Source: Photorhabdus noenieputensis (GTDB taxonomy: Bacteria > Pseudomonadota > Gammaproteobacteria > Enterobacterales > Enterobacteriaceae). Taken from it: a stretch of 64,000 bases of DNA. The notes below the pieces were generated by a model. That model had not been told where the DNA came from. It searched no databases and saw nothing but the letters and a program-made list of their open reading frames with translations. This document shows positions 22,039 to 34,752 of this stretch, piece by piece (the stretch's first letter is position 1; each line of letters begins with the position of its first letter). Location: contig NZ_RCWC01000011.1 in assembly GCF_018448935.1 (NCBI RefSeq), positions 62,001 through 126,000 on the forward strand, given 5' to 3'. The position numbers and the translations under genes were made by a program.

Positions 22039-23202
22039 TTGATTAAGTCAGCTATATTGGTTCTGGAAGACGGAACCCAATTCCACGGTCGTGCCATCGG
22101 TGCGGAAGGGGCGGCAGTTGGGGAAGTGGTTTTCAATACCTCGATGACCGGATATCAAGAAATTCTCACAGACCCTTCCTATTCCCGCCAAATTGTCACT
22201 CTTACTTATCCCCATATTGGTAATGTCGGTGTTAACTCAGTCGATAAAGAATCATTAAAAGTACAGGCCCAAGGGCTAGTGATTCGTGATCTACCTCTGT
22301 TAACCAGTAACTTCCGCTGCGAAGAAACGCTTTCCGATTACCTTAAACGCCATAATATTGTTGCGATAGCAGATATCGATACCCGTAAACTTACGCGTTT
22401 GCTAAGAGAAAAGGGTTCACAGAATGGTTGTATTATAGCAGGTAAACAGGTTGACGCTCAGATTGCACTGGAAAAAGCGCAAGCGTTTCCGGGACTGGAG
22501 GGGATGGATTTAGCAAAAGAGGTGACAACTAAACAGATTTATCCGTGGTTACAGGGGAGCTGGACGCTGGCGGGGGGATTACCGGAAGATAAGCAAGAGC
22601 AGGATCTACCTTATCATGTTGTTGCTTATGACTTTGGTGCAAAACGTAATATTTTGCGAATGCTGGTGGATCGTGGCTGCCGCCTGACAGTTGTTCCTGC
22701 CCAGACATCGGCTGAGGATGTACTGAAACTGAATCCAGATGGTATTTTCTTATCTAATGGACCGGGGGATCCGGCACCTTGTGACTATGCAATCGAAGCA
22801 ATCAAAACCTTGCTTGAGACAGAGATTCCAATCTTTGGTATCTGTCTTGGACACCAATTGCTGGCACTAGCGAGTGGTGCTGAAACCATGAAAATGAAAT
22901 TCGGCCATCATGGTGGAAACCATCCGGTAAAAGATCTTGAATGTAATGTTGTCATGATCACTGCCCAAAACCACGGTTTTGCTGTAGATGAAGAATCACT
23001 GCCGTCAAATCTGAATGTTACTCATAAATCTCTGTTTGACGGTACGTTGCAAGGGATTCATCGTACGGATAAGCCTGCATTTAGTTTCCAGGGACACCCA
23101 GAAGCCAGCCCAGGTCCACATGAAACCGCATCGTTATTTGATCACTTTATTGACCTAATTGAACAGTATTGTCAGAAAAATAACCGTCATAACACCAAGT
23201 AA
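22039..23202 (+). CDS. carA: Carbamoyl-phosphate synthase small subunit
   Basis: Glutamine amidotransferase subunit that passes ammonia to CarB for carbamoyl phosphate (arginine and pyrimidines). It has 387 residues. Residues 1-150 are the CPSase small-chain N-domain and 190-380 a class I GATase with nucleophilic Cys in FGICLGHQ and the catalytic His/Glu in [11 protein letters not shown]. The start is a TTG at 22039 behind GGAGGGTG. E. coli carA also uses TTG, and the residues after it ([16 protein letters not shown]) match. An in-frame TTG at 22027 lies inside the ribosome site and is not used. Confidence 0.96.
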   Translation: MIKSAILVLEDGTQFHGRAIGAEGAAVGEVVFNTSMTGYQEILTDPSYSRQIVTLTYPHIGNVGVNSVDKESLKVQAQGLVIRDLPLLTSNFRCEETLSDYLKRHNIVAIADIDTRKLTRLLREKGSQNGCIIAGKQVDAQIALEKAQAFPGLEGMDLAKEVTTKQIYPWLQGSWTLAGGLPEDKQEQDLPYHVVAYDFGAKRNILRMLVDRGCRLTVVPAQTSAEDVLKLNPDGIFLSNGPGDPAPCDYAIEAIKTLLETEIPIFGICLGHQLLALASGAETMKMKFGHHGGNHPVKDLECNVVMITAQNHGFAVDEESLPSNLNVTHKSLFDGTLQGIHRTDKPAFSFQGHPEASPGPHETASLFDHFIDLIEQYCQKNNRHNTK

Positions 23203-23217
23203 TCAGGAGAAAATAAA

Positions 23218-26200
23218 ATGGCAAAACGTACTGATATTAAAAGTATCCTGATCCTGGGAGCGGGCCCAATTGTTATTGGTCAGGCTTGTGAATTCGACTA
23301 CTCAGGAGCACAAGCTTGTAAAGCGTTACGGGAAGAAGGTTATCGTGTTGTTCTGGTGAACTCGAACCCTGCTACCATTATGACTGATCCAGAAATGGCC
23401 GATGCCACTTATATTGAGCCGATCCACTGGGAAGTGGTGCGTAAAATTATTGAAAAAGAGCGTCCTGATGCGATTCTGCCAACAATGGGCGGACAAACTG
23501 CACTCAACTGTGCGCTAGAGCTGGAGCGTCAGGGAGTACTGGAAGAGTTTGGCGTTACCATGATTGGTGCTACCGCCGATGCGATTGACAAAGCGGAAGA
23601 TCGCCGCCGCTTCGATATAGCAATGAAAAAGATCGGCTTGGAAACGCCGCGTTCTGGTATCGCCCATTCAATGGAAGAAGCGCTGGCAGTTGCTGATAAA
23701 GTCGGTTTTCCTTGTATTATCCGTCCTTCCTTTACTATGGGGGGAAGCGGTGGTGGTATTGCTTATAACCGTGAAGAATTCGAGGAAATTTGTGAGCGTG
23801 GCCTGGATCTTTCACCAACCAACGAACTTTTGATTGATGAATCTCTGATTGGTTGGAAAGAGTATGAAATGGAGGTCGTGCGGGATAAAAATGATAACTG
23901 TATTATCGTCTGCTCGATTGAAAACTTTGATGCGATGGGGATTCACACCGGTGATTCCATTACAGTTGCCCCGGCGCAAACGCTGACGGATAAAGAGTAT
24001 CAAATCATGCGTAACGCTTCGATGGCGGTATTGCGTGAAATCGGTGTAGAAACTGGGGGATCTAACGTACAGTTTGCAGTGAACCCAAAAAATGGCCGTT
24101 TAGTTATCATCGAAATGAATCCACGTGTTTCCCGCTCTTCTGCGCTGGCTTCGAAAGCGACAGGTTTCCCGATCGCTAAAATTGCCGCTAAATTGGCTGT
24201 GGGCTATACCCTTGACGAATTGATGAATGATATCACTGGCGGCCGCACACCAGCTTCCTTTGAACCTTCTATCGACTACGTAGTTACTAAGGTTCCTCGC
24301 TTTAATTTCGAGAAATTTGCTGGTGCCAATGATCGTCTGACAACCCAGATGAAATCTGTTGGTGAGGTGATGGCGATTGGTCGTACTCAGCAAGAATCTC
24401 TGCAAAAAGCATTGCGTGGTTTGGAAATCGGCGCGACCGGTTTTGATCCGAAAGTCAATTTAGATGATCCAGAAGCATTGACTAAAATTCGTCGCGAATT
24501 AAAAGATGCGGGTGCTGAACGTATCTGGTATATCGCTGATGCTTTCCGTGCGGGGATGTCGGTTGATGGTGTGTTTAACCTGACTGATATTGATCGCTGG
24601 TTCTTAGTGCAAATTGAAGAGCTGGTGCGATTGGAAGAGCAGGTGGCGGATCAGGGCATTAACAGCTTGACGGCTGACTTCCTGCGTCATCTGAAACGCA
24701 AAGGTTTTGCTGATGCACGTCTGGCGAAACTGGTTGGTGTGGCCGAAAAAGAGATCCGTAAGCTGCGCCACAAATATAATCTGTATCCGGTTTATAAACG
24801 CGTTGATACCTGTGCGGCAGAATTTGCGACTGATACGGCATACATGTATTCCACTTATGAAGATGAGTGTGAGGCCAATCCGAATAGTGACAAGCCAAAA
24901 ATCATGGTATTGGGTGGTGGTCCTAATCGTATTGGGCAAGGGATTGAATTCGATTATTGCTGTGTTCATGCAGCCTTGGCACTGCGTGAAGATGGGTATG
25001 AAACCATCATGGTGAACTGTAACCCTGAAACCGTTTCAACAGATTACGATACTTCGGACCGTCTCTATTTCGAACCGGTGACTTTGGAAGATGTTCTTGA
25101 GATTGTACGTGTTGAGCAGCCAAAAGGGGTGATTGTTCAGTATGGTGGTCAGACTCCGCTGAAATTGGCGCGTGAACTGGAAATCGCCGGTGTTCCCATT
25201 ATTGGTACCAGCCCGGATGCGATTGATCGTGCGGAAGATCGTGAACGTTTCAAACAGGCAGTAAATCGCCTTGGCCTGAAACAGCCTGAAAATGCTACAG
25301 TAACCACGATAGAACGCGCAGTTGAGAAGGCAAGCATTCTCGGTTATCCGCTGGTGGTTCGTCCATCCTATGTTTTGGGTGGCCGTGCGATGGAAATCGT
25401 CTATGACGAAGCTGACCTACGTCGTTACTTCCAGACGGCGGTCAATGTCTCTAATGATGCCCCAGTATTGCTTGATTGTTTCCTTGATGATGCCGTGGAA
25501 GTGGACGTTGACGCTATCTGTGATGGTGAGCGTGTATTGATCGGCGGTATTATGGAACATATTGAACAAGCAGGTGTGCATTCCGGCGATTCAGCTTGTT
25601 CACTGCCTGCTTACACTCTAAGTCAGGAAATTCAGGACGTTATGCGTCAGCAGGTAGAAAAACTGGCGTTTGAATTAGGTGTGCGTGGTTTGATGAATGT
25701 CCAGTTTGCCGTCAAGAATGACGAAGTTTATCTGATTGAAGTTAACCCGCGTGCAGCTCGTACTGTGCCATTTGTTTCTAAAGCGACCGGTTTACCACTG
25801 GCGAAAGTTGCGGCGCGAGTGATGGTTGGTCAATCTCTGGCTGAGCAAGGCGCAACTCAGGAGATCATTCCTCCATACTATTCGGTGAAAGAGGTTGTAT
25901 TGCCTTTCAACAAATTCCCGGGTGTGGACCCGATTCTTGGGCCTGAAATGCGGTCAACCGGAGAAGTAATGGGAGTTGGGCGTACATTTGCCGAAGCTTT
26001 CTCAAAAGCACTATTGGGGTGTAGTGCCAAAATGCCACAAAGTGGTAGAGCGCTTCTGTCAGTGCGTGAAGGTGATAAAGGCCGGGTTGTGGATTTGGCC
26101 GCTAAGTTGCTGAAACAGGGCTTTGAACTGGATGCGACTCATGGTACTGCGGTTGTGCTCGGTGAGGCGGGGATTAACCCTCGTCTGGTGAATAAAGTTC

Positions 26201-26442
26201 ACGAAGGGCGTCCGCATATTCAGGATAGAATCAAAAATGGTGAATATAGCTATATTGTAAACACGACTGCCGGTCGTCAGGCAATTGAGGATTCCAAACT
26301 TATTCGCCGTAGTGCACTGCAATATAAAGTACATTATGACACTACGTTAAATGGTGGATTTGCGACAACAATGGCACTGAGTGCCGATCCAACTGAGCAG
26401 GTGATTTCTGTACAAGAAATGCATGCGCAGATTAATAGCTAG
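23218..26442 (+). CDS. carB: Carbamoyl-phosphate synthase large subunit
   Basis: Synthetase subunit, 1074 residues, made of two homologous ATP-grasp halves. The first (1-400) phosphorylates bicarbonate, and the second (about 555-935) phosphorylates carbamate. Each opens with an ILGGGP/ILGAGP nucleotide loop; a helical oligomerisation domain lies between. The C-terminal MGS-like domain (about 940-1074) binds allosteric effectors (ornithine, UMP, IMP in E. coli). CAGGAG lies 8 bases before the ATG, 15 bases after carA. The hairpin at 26471-26500 ends the operon. Confidence 0.98.
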   Translation: MAKRTDIKSILILGAGPIVIGQACEFDYSGAQACKALREEGYRVVLVNSNPATIMTDPEMADATYIEPIHWEVVRKIIEKERPDAILPTMGGQTALNCALELERQGVLEEFGVTMIGATADAIDKAEDRRRFDIAMKKIGLETPRSGIAHSMEEALAVADKVGFPCIIRPSFTMGGSGGGIAYNREEFEEICERGLDLSPTNELLIDESLIGWKEYEMEVVRDKNDNCIIVCSIENFDAMGIHTGDSITVAPAQTLTDKEYQIMRNASMAVLREIGVETGGSNVQFAVNPKNGRLVIIEMNPRVSRSSALASKATGFPIAKIAAKLAVGYTLDELMNDITGGRTPASFEPSIDYVVTKVPRFNFEKFAGANDRLTTQMKSVGEVMAIGRTQQESLQKALRGLEIGATGFDPKVNLDDPEALTKIRRELKDAGAERIWYIADAFRAGMSVDGVFNLTDIDRWFLVQIEELVRLEEQVADQGINSLTADFLRHLKRKGFADARLAKLVGVAEKEIRKLRHKYNLYPVYKRVDTCAAEFATDTAYMYSTYEDECEANPNSDKPKIMVLGGGPNRIGQGIEFDYCCVHAALALREDGYETIMVNCNPETVSTDYDTSDRLYFEPVTLEDVLEIVRVEQPKGVIVQYGGQTPLKLARELEIAGVPIIGTSPDAIDRAEDRERFKQAVNRLGLKQPENATVTTIERAVEKASILGYPLVVRPSYVLGGRAMEIVYDEADLRRYFQTAVNVSNDAPVLLDCFLDDAVEVDVDAICDGERVLIGGIMEHIEQAGVHSGDSACSLPAYTLSQEIQDVMRQQVEKLAFELGVRGLMNVQFAVKNDEVYLIEVNPRAARTVPFVSKATGLPLAKVAARVMVGQSLAEQGATQEIIPPYYSVKEVVLPFNKFPGVDPILGPEMRSTGEVMGVGRTFAEAFSKALLGCSAKMPQSGRALLSVREGDKGRVVDLAAKLLKQGFELDATHGTAVVLGEAGINPRLVNKVHEGRPHIQDRIKNGEYSYIVNTTAGRQAIEDSKLIRRSALQYKVHYDTTLNGGFATTMALSADPTEQVISVQEMHAQINS

Positions 26443-26470
26443 TTTCTATTCTGATTAATTGAAGTAATAA

Positions 26471-26500
26471 AAAGGTGCGCTCTGTTAAGCGCACTTTTTT
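26471..26500 (+). terminator. Terminator of carAB
   Basis: A GGTGCGCT arm, a short loop, AGCGCAC and a TTTTTT run, 28 bases after the carB stop. The A-run before it may let it also work for the convergent efflux gene. Confidence 0.85.
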
Positions 26501-26539
26501 ATGTTTATTGAAAAATTAAAGAGAAAAAATCACTGTCTG

Positions 26540-27154
26540 CTATCCCAGCGCCACTTTGACACCTAAGCCAATCAAAACAATGCCTAGTAGTTTATCGATA
26601 ATCTTCTGAGTCTTAGCTAACCCACGGCGTACCGGGGCACTTTGGATCAATATGACTAATAGTGGCCAATAGATAACCGCCAATCCCCAGATAATAGAGG
26701 CATACCACAATTTTTCACCAACACCCGAATTAACATTTAGCAACTGAGTAAATATTGCTAGGAAGAACAACGTTGCCTTGGGATTGAGCAAATTACATAA
26801 AAACCCCTGCATAAATGCTTTCTTAAAAGTGACAATCTGTCGTGGCTGATTGTCTAGGGAGATGCTATTGCTACCGCGAGAAAACAGGCTATTGATCCCA
26901 ATCCAAATAAGATAAGCCGCTCCGGCGTATTTCATCAGATTAAATAGCCACGGTGTTGTGCTGATAACAATAGCCAACCCGGCGACACAGTAAGCCATAT
27001 GGCAAGCGATAGCGGCGATTAAGCCTACAACTGTCATCATGGCGGCAGAACGTTGGTAACGTATGGCATTTTTGACTACCAAAAAGAAATCAGGACCGGG
27101 AGAGAGCATACCCAACGTTGAGATAGTGATGACGACTAGTGATGTTTCCAGCAT
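26540..27154 (-). CDS. LysE/RhtB-family amino-acid efflux protein
   Basis: Inner-membrane exporter, 204 residues with about six hydrophobic spans. The RhtB signature SPGPDFFLVVKNAIRYQRSA is near residue 18-37, and FLCNLLNPKATLFF lies about 118-131. This family exports homoserine, threonine, leucine or similar; the substrate is not readable here. The ATG at 27154 is preferred to one at 27223: it starts the conserved helix and follows AGGGT. The gene is divergent from folA. The caiF-fix-kef genes found here in E. coli are absent. Confidence 0.85.
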   Translation of the reverse strand: MLETSLVVITISTLGMLSPGPDFFLVVKNAIRYQRSAAMMTVVGLIAAIACHMAYCVAGLAIVISTTPWLFNLMKYAGAAYLIWIGINSLFSRGSNSISLDNQPRQIVTFKKAFMQGFLCNLLNPKATLFFLAIFTQLLNVNSGVGEKLWYASIIWGLAVIYWPLLVILIQSAPVRRGLAKTQKIIDKLLGIVLIGLGVKVALG

Positions 27155-27332
27155 AATGTACCCTATAGTTAATATTAGTTTTGTTATTATTTTGATCAAT
27201 AAATGTCTTAAGTAATAAACCAAGTATAAATTAATTTTTTGTACTTAAGAAGGTGTTGAGCCTATCGACTGGGTACATCCCTTTCCGTATAGTGTCATCA
27301 ATTTTTATACTATTTGCCTATAAGGTGGCTTA

Positions 27333-27818
27333 ATGAATATCAGCTTGATCGCTGCTTTAGCTATGGATCGGGTTATCGGCATGGAGAGTAAAATGCCGTG
27401 GAATCTGCCAGGGGATTTAGCCTGGTTTAAACGTAATACATTGAATAAACCCGTTATTATGGGGAGAGTGACTTATGAATCCATAGGTCACCCGTTGCCG
27501 GGAAGACTCAATATTGTATTGAGTAATCAGCCGGGTAATGATGAACGTGTAACCTGGGTAAGCTCAGTTGATGAAGCACTGGCTGCGGCGGGTAATGCAG
27601 AAGAGATTATGGTCATGGGTGGCGGTAAAGTTTATGACCAATTTATTTCACGAGCGAGTCGGATGTACTTAACGCACATCGATGCAGAAGTGATCGGTGA
27701 TACGCATTTTCCTGACTATGAACCGGATGAATGGGATTCTGAATTTACTGAATACCATGACGCCGATGAATTAAATTCTCACAGTTATTGTTTTGAGATT
27801 TTACAACGTCGCCTCTAA
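27333..27818 (+). CDS. folA: Dihydrofolate reductase
   Basis: NADPH-dependent reduction of dihydrofolate to tetrahydrofolate, 161 residues. The active-site loop contains the catalytic Asp in [13 protein letters not shown]-binding segments are [11 protein letters not shown] and [11 protein letters not shown], and it has the usual [18 protein letters not shown]-terminal part. It is a typical chromosomal FolA. TAAGGTGG precedes the ATG. It converges on apaH with the hairpin at 27829 between them. It recycles the dihydrofolate made by ThyA (encoded at 51830). Confidence 0.97.
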   Translation: MNISLIAALAMDRVIGMESKMPWNLPGDLAWFKRNTLNKPVIMGRVTYESIGHPLPGRLNIVLSNQPGNDERVTWVSSVDEALAAAGNAEEIMVMGGGKVYDQFISRASRMYLTHIDAEVIGDTHFPDYEPDEWDSEFTEYHDADELNSHSYCFEILQRRL

Positions 27819-27828
27819 TTGATGGAAC

Positions 27829-27862
27829 ACGCCGATGAGCTTTTTTCACGGCGTGTCTGGTT
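27829..27862. terminator. Hairpin between convergent folA and apaH
   Basis: ACACGCCG and CGGCGTGT arms enclose a loop containing TTTTTT; CTGGTTTT follows on the plus strand. It probably serves folA and perhaps both genes. Confidence 0.65.
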
Positions 27863-27876
27863 TTAATGCTGTTTTA

Positions 27877-28689
27877 CTACGATAACGATGATTGTGTGAA
27901 GTATTGTTTATCTTCCCAACGTAGCATTGTCAGTTTTCCTCCCCAACAACAACCTGTATCCAATGCATAAAATCCGTCGGGTGTTCCCTGGCCTTCTAAT
28001 GATGCCCAGTGACCGAAAACGATGGCATACTCTGATGAGATCCGGCGTGGCAGTTCGAACCAAGGCTTCAATGGCGCAGGGGCGTTTTCGGGCTTATCTT
28101 TGCACAACATGTCCAACTGACCATTTGGAAAACAGTAACGCATACGGGTCAATGTATTGGTACTGAAACGCAAACGTGCCAGTCCAGAGAGTTCTGGTGA
28201 CCAGTTGTTTGGCATATCCCCATACATGGAATTGAGAAACAGAGGGTAACTGCTACTGTTGAGCATAGTTTCAACTTCGCTGGCGCACATTTTGGCTGTT
28301 TCCAAATCCCATTGAGGCGTAATGCCTGCATGTGTCATGAGCAGTTTTAGATCATCATCGTACTGTAGTAACGGTTGTTTGCGTAGCCAATTAATTAATT
28401 CATCGGCATCTGGCGCAGACAGTAATGTATCAATTTTATCTTTAGGTTTATTACGGCTGATCCCGGCATAAACTCCTAATAAATGGAGATCGTGATTGCC
28501 TAATACCACTTTTGCGGCTGAACCTAACTGTTTAACATACCTAAGAACTTTAACAGAGTCCGGGCCACGGGCAACTAAATCTCCCGTTAACCACAATGTG
28601 TCCTTTTTAGGATCAAAATCGACTTTAGTTAATAAAGCTCGTAATTCATGATAGCAGCCATGAATATCACCAATGAGATATGTAGACAT
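27877..28689 (-). CDS. apaH: Diadenosine tetraphosphatase (symmetrical)
   Basis: Hydrolyses Ap4A to two ADP and removes Np4A caps from RNA. It is a metallophosphoesterase of 270 residues, with metal-binding motifs GDIHGC (7-12), [10 protein letters not shown] (about 36-45), GNHDLH (64-69) and THAGI further on. It is the last gene of a surA-pdxA-rsmA-apaG-apaH series on the minus strand, two bases behind apaG. Confidence 0.97.
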   Translation of the reverse strand: MSTYLIGDIHGCYHELRALLTKVDFDPKKDTLWLTGDLVARGPDSVKVLRYVKQLGSAAKVVLGNHDLHLLGVYAGISRNKPKDKIDTLLSAPDADELINWLRKQPLLQYDDDLKLLMTHAGITPQWDLETAKMCASEVETMLNSSSYPLFLNSMYGDMPNNWSPELSGLARLRFSTNTLTRMRYCFPNGQLDMLCKDKPENAPAPLKPWFELPRRISSEYAIVFGHWASLEGQGTPDGFYALDTGCCWGGKLTMLRWEDKQYFTQSSLS

Positions 28690-28691
28690 AA

Positions 28692-29069
28692 TTAATTAAT
28701 CAGCGTTGGGATAGCCAGACGGAAAACCGGAATGGCAACACGAAATGGCTCACCGTTATGGTCGATCATTTCATAATGGCCTTCCATAGTACCCAAAGGT
28801 GTTTCCAATATCGCGCCGCTAGTGTAACGGTATTCGGTACCTGGCTGAATTATGGGTTGCTCACCAACAACGCCTTCCCCCTGAACTTCCGTTTGATGGC
28901 CATCACTGTTGGTGATCAGCCAGTAACGATTAATTAACTGGACCGGTTCGCGCCCAAGATTTCGGATAGTGATTGTATAGGCAAAAACAAAACGCCGTTG
29001 ATCGGGACACGATTGGCTTTCAACATAAACACTTTGTACCTGAATAGAAACCCTGGGCGTATTAATCAT
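28692..29069 (-). CDS. apaG: ApaG/CorD protein
   Basis: 125-residue protein with the ApaG immunoglobulin-like beta fold: [20 protein letters not shown], then EGVVGEQP and GTMEGHYEM. It lies between rsmA and apaH with gaps of 12 and 2 bases. E. coli mutants (corD) show altered Co2+/Mg2+ phenotypes, but the biochemical role is unsettled. Confidence 0.95.
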   Translation of the reverse strand: MINTPRVSIQVQSVYVESQSCPDQRRFVFAYTITIRNLGREPVQLINRYWLITNSDGHQTEVQGEGVVGEQPIIQPGTEYRYTSGAILETPLGTMEGHYEMIDHNGEPFRVAIPVFRLAIPTLIN

Positions 29070-29081
29070 AATTGACTCCTG

Positions 29082-29900
29082 TTATGACTGCATTTCAGGT
29101 TGTTCTGATAGCCAGTTTGCCATTTTACAGTACTGCTCAACAGAAATATTCTCTGCGCGAGTACTTGGATCGATACCAAGTTCTGTTAGCTGTTCTACAG
29201 TAAAAAGATCACCGAGGCTGTTACGGATGGTTTTACGCCGTTGGTTGAAAGCTTGAGTCGTGATCCGGCTCAGCATACGAATATTTTTGACGGGGTGAGG
29301 TATGCTTTTGTGCGGTATCAGACGTACAACGGCTGAATCGACTTTAGGTGCGGGAGTAAACGCGGTTGGCGGTACTTCCAGCACAGGGATAACCTGACAA
29401 TAATATTGGGCCATGACACTCAAACGCCCGAAAGCTTTACTTCCGGGACCGGCTACCAGACGGTTCACCACCTCTTTTTGTAACATAAAATGCATATCAG
29501 CAATAGCATTAGTATAGCTGAAAAGGTGGAACATTAATGGTGTGGAAATATTATAAGGTAAATTACCAAAGACACGCAGCGGCTCCCCTCTTTGCTGAGA
29601 CAATTCGCTAAAATTAACAGTCATGGCATCTTGCTGGATAATGGTAAGTTTATCTTTTAATTTTGGATGAATTTGTAGACGAGCGGCTAAATCGCGGTCG
29701 AGTTCAACTACGGTCATTTTATCCATGCGCTCGCCGACGGGTTCTGTCAATGCACCAAGACCGGGGCCAATTTCTAACACTGATTGGCCGGGTTGTGGAT
29801 TGATAGCGGCAACAATACTATCAATGACAAATTGATCGGTTAGGAAGTTCTGCCCGAAACGTTTACGGGCAAAGTGCCCTTGGTGGACTCTGTTATTCAT
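29082..29900 (-). CDS. rsmA: 16S rRNA dimethyladenosine transferase
   Basis: KsgA. It dimethylates two adjacent adenosines in the 3' terminal helix of 16S rRNA during 30S maturation. The protein has 272 residues. Signatures are RFGQNFL (14-20), SAM motif [14 protein letters not shown], and catalytic NLPYNIS. The C-terminal helical domain is intact. Its start overlaps the pdxA end by eight bases. Confidence 0.97.
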   Translation of the reverse strand: MNNRVHQGHFARKRFGQNFLTDQFVIDSIVAAINPQPGQSVLEIGPGLGALTEPVGERMDKMTVVELDRDLAARLQIHPKLKDKLTIIQQDAMTVNFSELSQQRGEPLRVFGNLPYNISTPLMFHLFSYTNAIADMHFMLQKEVVNRLVAGPGSKAFGRLSVMAQYYCQVIPVLEVPPTAFTPAPKVDSAVVRLIPHKSIPHPVKNIRMLSRITTQAFNQRRKTIRNSLGDLFTVEQLTELGIDPSTRAENISVEQYCKMANWLSEQPEMQS

Positions 29901-30912
29901 TACTGTTTTGTATCATTTTAATTGCTAAATTCAATGCGGTGATAAAGCTTCCCACATCAGCTTGACCTGTTCCGGCCAGTTCCAGTGCTGTGCCATGATC
30001 GACCGAAGTACGGATAAATGGCAGACCTAATGTAATATTCACTGCTCTGCCAAAACCTTGGTATTTTAACACGGGTAATCCCTGGTCGTGATACATCGAG
30101 AGCACGGCGTCTGCATGTTGAAGATATTTAGGTTGAAACAGGGTATCTGCCGGTAGAGGGCCTTCCAGTACGATGCCTTCTGCTCTCAGACTGGCTAACG
30201 CAGGAATAATAACATCAATCTCTTCCCGTCCCATATGGCCGCCTTCTCCCGCATGGGGATTCAGACCGCAGACATAAATACAGGGTTTTGCCAGGCCGAA
30301 CTTTGTTTTCAAGTCATAGTTAAGAATAGTAATCACTTCCCGCAGACTATCGAAAGTGATGGACTTTGGTATATCAACAATAGGCAGATGAGTCGTAGCC
30401 AGGGCAACCCGAAGTTCTTCTGTTGCAAGCATCATGACAACTCGCTGGCATCCACTGCGATCGGCAAAGAATTCGGTATGGCCGATAAAAGGCACGCCGG
30501 CATCATTGATATTCCCTTTATGAACCGGTCCTGTAACTAATGCTGAAAATTCTCCGTTTAAACAGCCATCACAGGCTCGTGCCAGTGTTTCGGTGACATA
30601 TCTGCCGTTTTCTTGATTCAATTCACCGGCGATTGCGGGAGCATGAAGAGGAACTGGCAATATTGTCAACGTCCCGGCAGCCTGTGGTTCGGGGGTTTTG
30701 TCAGCAGAGTATTCTTGTAATTGCAAAGGTAAATTAAGTTGTCTGGCTCTGTCGAGAAGCAGGTTGGGGTCTGCGCAAGCGACCAATTGCATTGGCCAAC
30801 TTTGTTGAGCGAGAGCAACCGTTAAATCGGGTCCAACCCCGGCAGGTTCGCCGGGGGTAATAACAATTGGTTTATTGATAATAATCGGTTTATTGTTGTG
30901 CATCGCTGCCAT
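29893..30912 (-). CDS. pdxA: 4-hydroxythreonine-4-phosphate dehydrogenase
   Basis: NAD-dependent oxidation in the DXP-dependent pyridoxal phosphate pathway. The protein has up to 339 residues, with [14 protein letters not shown] near the start. The three metal-ligand His are in [23 protein letters not shown] and MYHDQGLP. The gene overlaps the end of surA. ATG codons at 30912 and 30903 are both possible and neither has a clear ribosome site, which fits translational coupling to surA. Confidence 0.95.
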   Translation of the reverse strand: MAAMHNNKPIIINKPIVITPGEPAGVGPDLTVALAQQSWPMQLVACADPNLLLDRARQLNLPLQLQEYSADKTPEPQAAGTLTILPVPLHAPAIAGELNQENGRYVTETLARACDGCLNGEFSALVTGPVHKGNINDAGVPFIGHTEFFADRSGCQRVVMMLATEELRVALATTHLPIVDIPKSITFDSLREVITILNYDLKTKFGLAKPCIYVCGLNPHAGEGGHMGREEIDVIIPALASLRAEGIVLEGPLPADTLFQPKYLQHADAVLSMYHDQGLPVLKYQGFGRAVNITLGLPFIRTSVDHGTALELAGTGQADVGSFITALNLAIKMIQNSNE

Positions 30913-32191
30913 CTAAAATTTTCACATAAGCTGAGGCGCGTTGTTCCTGCATCCAGCTTTGTGCTTCTTCGGTGAATTTACGGTTGAACAACATACGGTA
31001 AGCGCGATCTTTCTGAGCGGCATCTGTTTTATCAACTTTGCGGGTATCCAGTAGTTGGATCAGATGCCAGCCAAAAGATGAGTGAACAGGTTGGCTGATT
31101 TCACCTTTATTCAGGCGCATTAACGCATCACGGAAAGCAGGATCGTAGATATCAGGGGTAGTCCAGCCGAGATCGCCACCACGTAGGGCTGAGCCAGGGT
31201 CGTCTGAAAACTCTTTTGCGGCATCGGCAAAATCAGTTTTTCCGCTGCGAATATCACTGGCGATTTGCTGCAACTTGGTGCGAGCCTGATCATCGGTCAT
31301 GACAGGAGAAGTTCTCAATAGAATATGGCGGGCATGAACTTCAGTGACGGCGATGGTTGGGTTACCGCCACGGATATCATTAACTTTGAGAATATGGAAA
31401 CCCACACCGGAACGGATTGGGCCAACGATGGCTCCTTTCGGAGCTGATTGCAGTTGCTCAGCAAACAGGGTTGGTAATTCTTCAAGCCTGCTCCAACCCA
31501 TGTTGCCGCCTTTCAGCGCTTGTGGATCAGCAGAGTAGGCGATAGCCAATTTACCGAAATCAACGCCATGTTTAAGTTCAGACATAATTTTCTGTACTAT
31601 CGTCATGGCTTTTTCCATTTGTGCCTGATCAGGGTTTTCTGGCAATGGGATCAGAATATGGCTGATATTCAATTCAGTATCGTTGGTATTCTGGCTGCTA
31701 ATTTGTTTAACTAAGGCGTCGATCTCTTGAGGCAAAATGGTGACACGACGGCGAACTTCATTGTTACGTACTTCTGCTATCTGCATCTCTTTACGAATTC
31801 GATTACGGTAAGTATCGAAACTCATGCCATCGGCAGCGATACGATGTTTCATTTGATCCACGGTGATGTGGTTCTGGGCTGCGATATTGGCAATGGTAGA
31901 ATCTAGCGCTTGATCGGGAATGGTGATCCCCATCTGTTTTGCCATTTGCAGCAGGATATTATCCATAATCAGACGCTCAAGGATCTGATGACGAAGTATT
32001 TGTTCGTCCGGTATCTGTTGGCCTGCATGTTGCGCATCCAGTTTAACAGTCTGTAAAAGGTTGTTGATGTCACTTTCCAGTACCACTCCGTTATTAACGA
32101 CCGCAGCAATTTTATCCATTTGCTGAGGCGCAGCGAAGGCAGTAGTCACTGAAAGCATCAATCCGAAAATGAGAGTTCTCCAGTTCTTCAT
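30890..32191 (-). CDS. surA: Periplasmic chaperone / prolyl isomerase SurA
   Basis: Chaperone escorting outer-membrane beta-barrel proteins through the periplasm. It has 433 residues. Residues 1-20 are a signal peptide ending AFA. An N-terminal helical chaperone region follows, then two parvulin domains (starting near ISHILIPL and HARHILLR) and a C-terminal helix. A longer frame begins at 32254, but the ATG at 32191 starts the signal peptide and follows GGGAAAAG. It sits between lptD, its best-known client, and pdxA. Confidence 0.97.
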   Translation of the reverse strand: MKNWRTLIFGLMLSVTTAFAAPQQMDKIAAVVNNGVVLESDINNLLQTVKLDAQHAGQQIPDEQILRHQILERLIMDNILLQMAKQMGITIPDQALDSTIANIAAQNHITVDQMKHRIAADGMSFDTYRNRIRKEMQIAEVRNNEVRRRVTILPQEIDALVKQISSQNTNDTELNISHILIPLPENPDQAQMEKAMTIVQKIMSELKHGVDFGKLAIAYSADPQALKGGNMGWSRLEELPTLFAEQLQSAPKGAIVGPIRSGVGFHILKVNDIRGGNPTIAVTEVHARHILLRTSPVMTDDQARTKLQQIASDIRSGKTDFADAAKEFSDDPGSALRGGDLGWTTPDIYDPAFRDALMRLNKGEISQPVHSSFGWHLIQLLDTRKVDKTDAAQKDRAYRMLFNRKFTEEAQSWMQEQRASAYVKILDGSDAQQ

Positions 32192-32243
32192 ACTTTTCCC
32201 ATCATATGTAGGTTCCACAATAGCGGATTTATCATGTTTAATA

Positions 32244-34568
32244 TCAAAATGCACGTTGGTATGGCATGATGCCAGATTGCAACATTTTCTTGCTACCCAG
32301 ACTATGATTGTTACTTAAGCCACGAAGTTCAAAGTTAAATGACCATTTGTTGTCATATTCACTATTGTTGTCTTTCCAACCAACGATTTTGCGCTCATAG
32401 CCAACGTTAACTGCCCAGCAACAAGTGTTGTACTGCAAACCCACTAACTGGCTTGCCGGTTGCTGTTCTTTGGTATCATAGTAGTAAGCACCTACGAAAC
32501 CCCAGCGATCACTTAACGGCCAACTTGCAACCAGACCAACTTGGGAAATCCCTTGTTGGAAAGCCGGAGCACTCTTAGCTGTAGCTTGGATATAATCTCT
32601 GTCAACAAAACGATAATTCAACTGCACAAGTCGGTCTTCATCACGGCGATATTCTAGTACTGCATTTCCCATTGTTACGCTGCTCAGGCGAGTATCGTAT
32701 TGCATACCCCCTTTCAAGCCCCAGGAATCATTAATTTTCCAGTAAGTATCACCTGCCCAAGTCATCATACCTGTACTATCTTTACTGTTGATGATGGTTT
32801 CTTTACCGGTGCGTGGACGTTCAAAGTAATAGATTTGACCTAATGACAGGTTAAAACGTTCAACTAAACCTTCATCATAAAGGCGGGTAGTAAGACCGGT
32901 AGTCACTTGATTGGCAGATGAAATACGGTCCAGGCCACCATAAAAGCGGTCACGGAACAGGCCGGTATAATCAGTTTGTAATAAAGATGAGTCGAAATTA
33001 TTGATATTATCTTGGTCTTTGTATGGCACATACAGATACTGAACTTGCGGTTCTAGCGTTTGGGTGTAATTGCTGTTCAGGTATGTTGAACGTTCAAACA
33101 CCATTTTGGCTTCGCTTTTGAACTGTGGCAGAACCCGGTTAACAGATTCTTTATATTCAGCGTTCTCAGGAGATTTAGGAATATCTTGCTGATAGTGAGT
33201 CGCCATCAGCTTAACTTCATTATTCATACTGGACCAGCCATTGGAGAGTGGCAGGTTAATGGAGGGTTCCAGATGCCAGCGAGTTGCTTCTGGGTTGTTT
33301 TTACCTACGCTGGTGAATTTTGCCGCCTGACCATAGACTTTCAGGTCAAATGGTCCCAGATCATTTTTGTAATAATTCAGATCTAACTGTGGTTCAGCTC
33401 TGTAAGCTTTTCTACTGGTATCTTTAGAAAAAATCTGGAACTGTTTAGTTGATAGCGTGGCATTCCAGTTCTGTTGAGCATAGCCCAGACTGAATTTTTG
33501 CGTGGCATAGCCATCAGTGGTAGAGCCATATTGAGAGCTGAAATCAGAAAAATATTCGGGATCACTGACTTTGGTATAGTCGATATTAAAACGCCATACC
33601 CTATCCATCACACCGCTGTGTCTCCAATAGAATAACCAGCGATTATCACTTTCTCTGGCGGTACGTGTGTTTGTCTTTTTGTCTTTGACATATTGCTCAT
33701 CGTTATTCAGCCAGTCGAGAGCAAGAGTACCTATACCTGCTTTAGTTAAGTAGCGGAATTCATTATCCAGTTTTAAACCACGCCTACTGAGATAGTGCGG
33801 TGTAATCGTCGCATCATAATTCGGTGCAATATTCCAGTAATAAGGTAGCTGAAATTCAAAGCCGGCTTTTTTGGAATAGCTGGCGTTAGGAATAAGAAAC
33901 CCTGAACGGCGTTTATTACCGATCGGTAATTGAAGATACGGACTATAAAATACGGGAATGTTAGCCATTCTGAAACGGGCATTCCATATTTCGGCCACTT
34001 CTTCTTCGCGATCGAGAATGACTTCGGAACCGACAACGCTCCAGCTATCATTACCCGGCAGGCAGGAGGTAAAAGTACCATTATCCAGAATGGCATAACG
34101 GTTTTCACCACGCAGTTTCATTTTGTCTGCGGTGCCGCGTCCTTGACGCCCGACCATCTGATAATCACCCTGATACATATCGGTATCTTTATTATTTAAA
34201 TTAGACCAGGCGCGTGGACCTTTTAGAATAATCTGAGGGTCATCATAATGAACATTACCCGTTGCAGTCACGGTTCTTAACGGAACTTCATCTTCTGTTT
34301 GATCAAGTTGTACTTTATCTGCGGTTAGGGTCTTATTACCCTGTTTAATATTAACATTACCGATAAATTTAGCAGAACGTGGATAATCTGCGCGTGAATC
34401 ATCTGCCAGAATATTGATAGGAAGTTGATTGAGATCGCCATGAATTATTGGCTGATCGTAAACAGGTATACCCAGCATACACTGTGCTGCGAGATCAGCA
34501 TGTGCATGCTGACCATAAAGTGCGGCCCATACCGTTGTGGCCAGCAAAGTTGGATAACATTTCTTCAT
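32244..34568 (-). CDS. lptD: LPS-assembly protein LptD
   Basis: Outer-membrane beta barrel that inserts lipopolysaccharide with LptE. It has 774 residues. A signal peptide of about 24 residues is followed by an N-terminal OstA beta-jellyroll (about 50-190) and a large barrel to the C-terminus. The four Cys needed for disulfide maturation are visible: Cys30, one in SCLPGN, and the adjacent pair in NTCCWAV. It begins the lptD-surA-pdxA-rsmA-apaG-apaH run, divergent from djlA. Confidence 0.96.
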   Translation of the reverse strand: MKKCYPTLLATTVWAALYGQHAHADLAAQCMLGIPVYDQPIIHGDLNQLPINILADDSRADYPRSAKFIGNVNIKQGNKTLTADKVQLDQTEDEVPLRTVTATGNVHYDDPQIILKGPRAWSNLNNKDTDMYQGDYQMVGRQGRGTADKMKLRGENRYAILDNGTFTSCLPGNDSWSVVGSEVILDREEEVAEIWNARFRMANIPVFYSPYLQLPIGNKRRSGFLIPNASYSKKAGFEFQLPYYWNIAPNYDATITPHYLSRRGLKLDNEFRYLTKAGIGTLALDWLNNDEQYVKDKKTNTRTARESDNRWLFYWRHSGVMDRVWRFNIDYTKVSDPEYFSDFSSQYGSTTDGYATQKFSLGYAQQNWNATLSTKQFQIFSKDTSRKAYRAEPQLDLNYYKNDLGPFDLKVYGQAAKFTSVGKNNPEATRWHLEPSINLPLSNGWSSMNNEVKLMATHYQQDIPKSPENAEYKESVNRVLPQFKSEAKMVFERSTYLNSNYTQTLEPQVQYLYVPYKDQDNINNFDSSLLQTDYTGLFRDRFYGGLDRISSANQVTTGLTTRLYDEGLVERFNLSLGQIYYFERPRTGKETIINSKDSTGMMTWAGDTYWKINDSWGLKGGMQYDTRLSSVTMGNAVLEYRRDEDRLVQLNYRFVDRDYIQATAKSAPAFQQGISQVGLVASWPLSDRWGFVGAYYYDTKEQQPASQLVGLQYNTCCWAVNVGYERKIVGWKDNNSEYDNKWSFNFELRGLSNNHSLGSKKMLQSGIMPYQRAF

Positions 34569-34752
34569 AGATATTTATGCGGTTCCGTCATCAGTGGCAT
34601 TATGCCGGGCAAACCTCAAGAGACTAGCGCACTCAATGAATATGCGCCAGTGTAAAGTCATACCTTTACTTATCTTGCCGTTAGGCACGGAGCTGAATGA
34701 ATAGTATGATAATGCAAAACTACACTCAGAGCATTGGTGAATTGAGGAGTAT

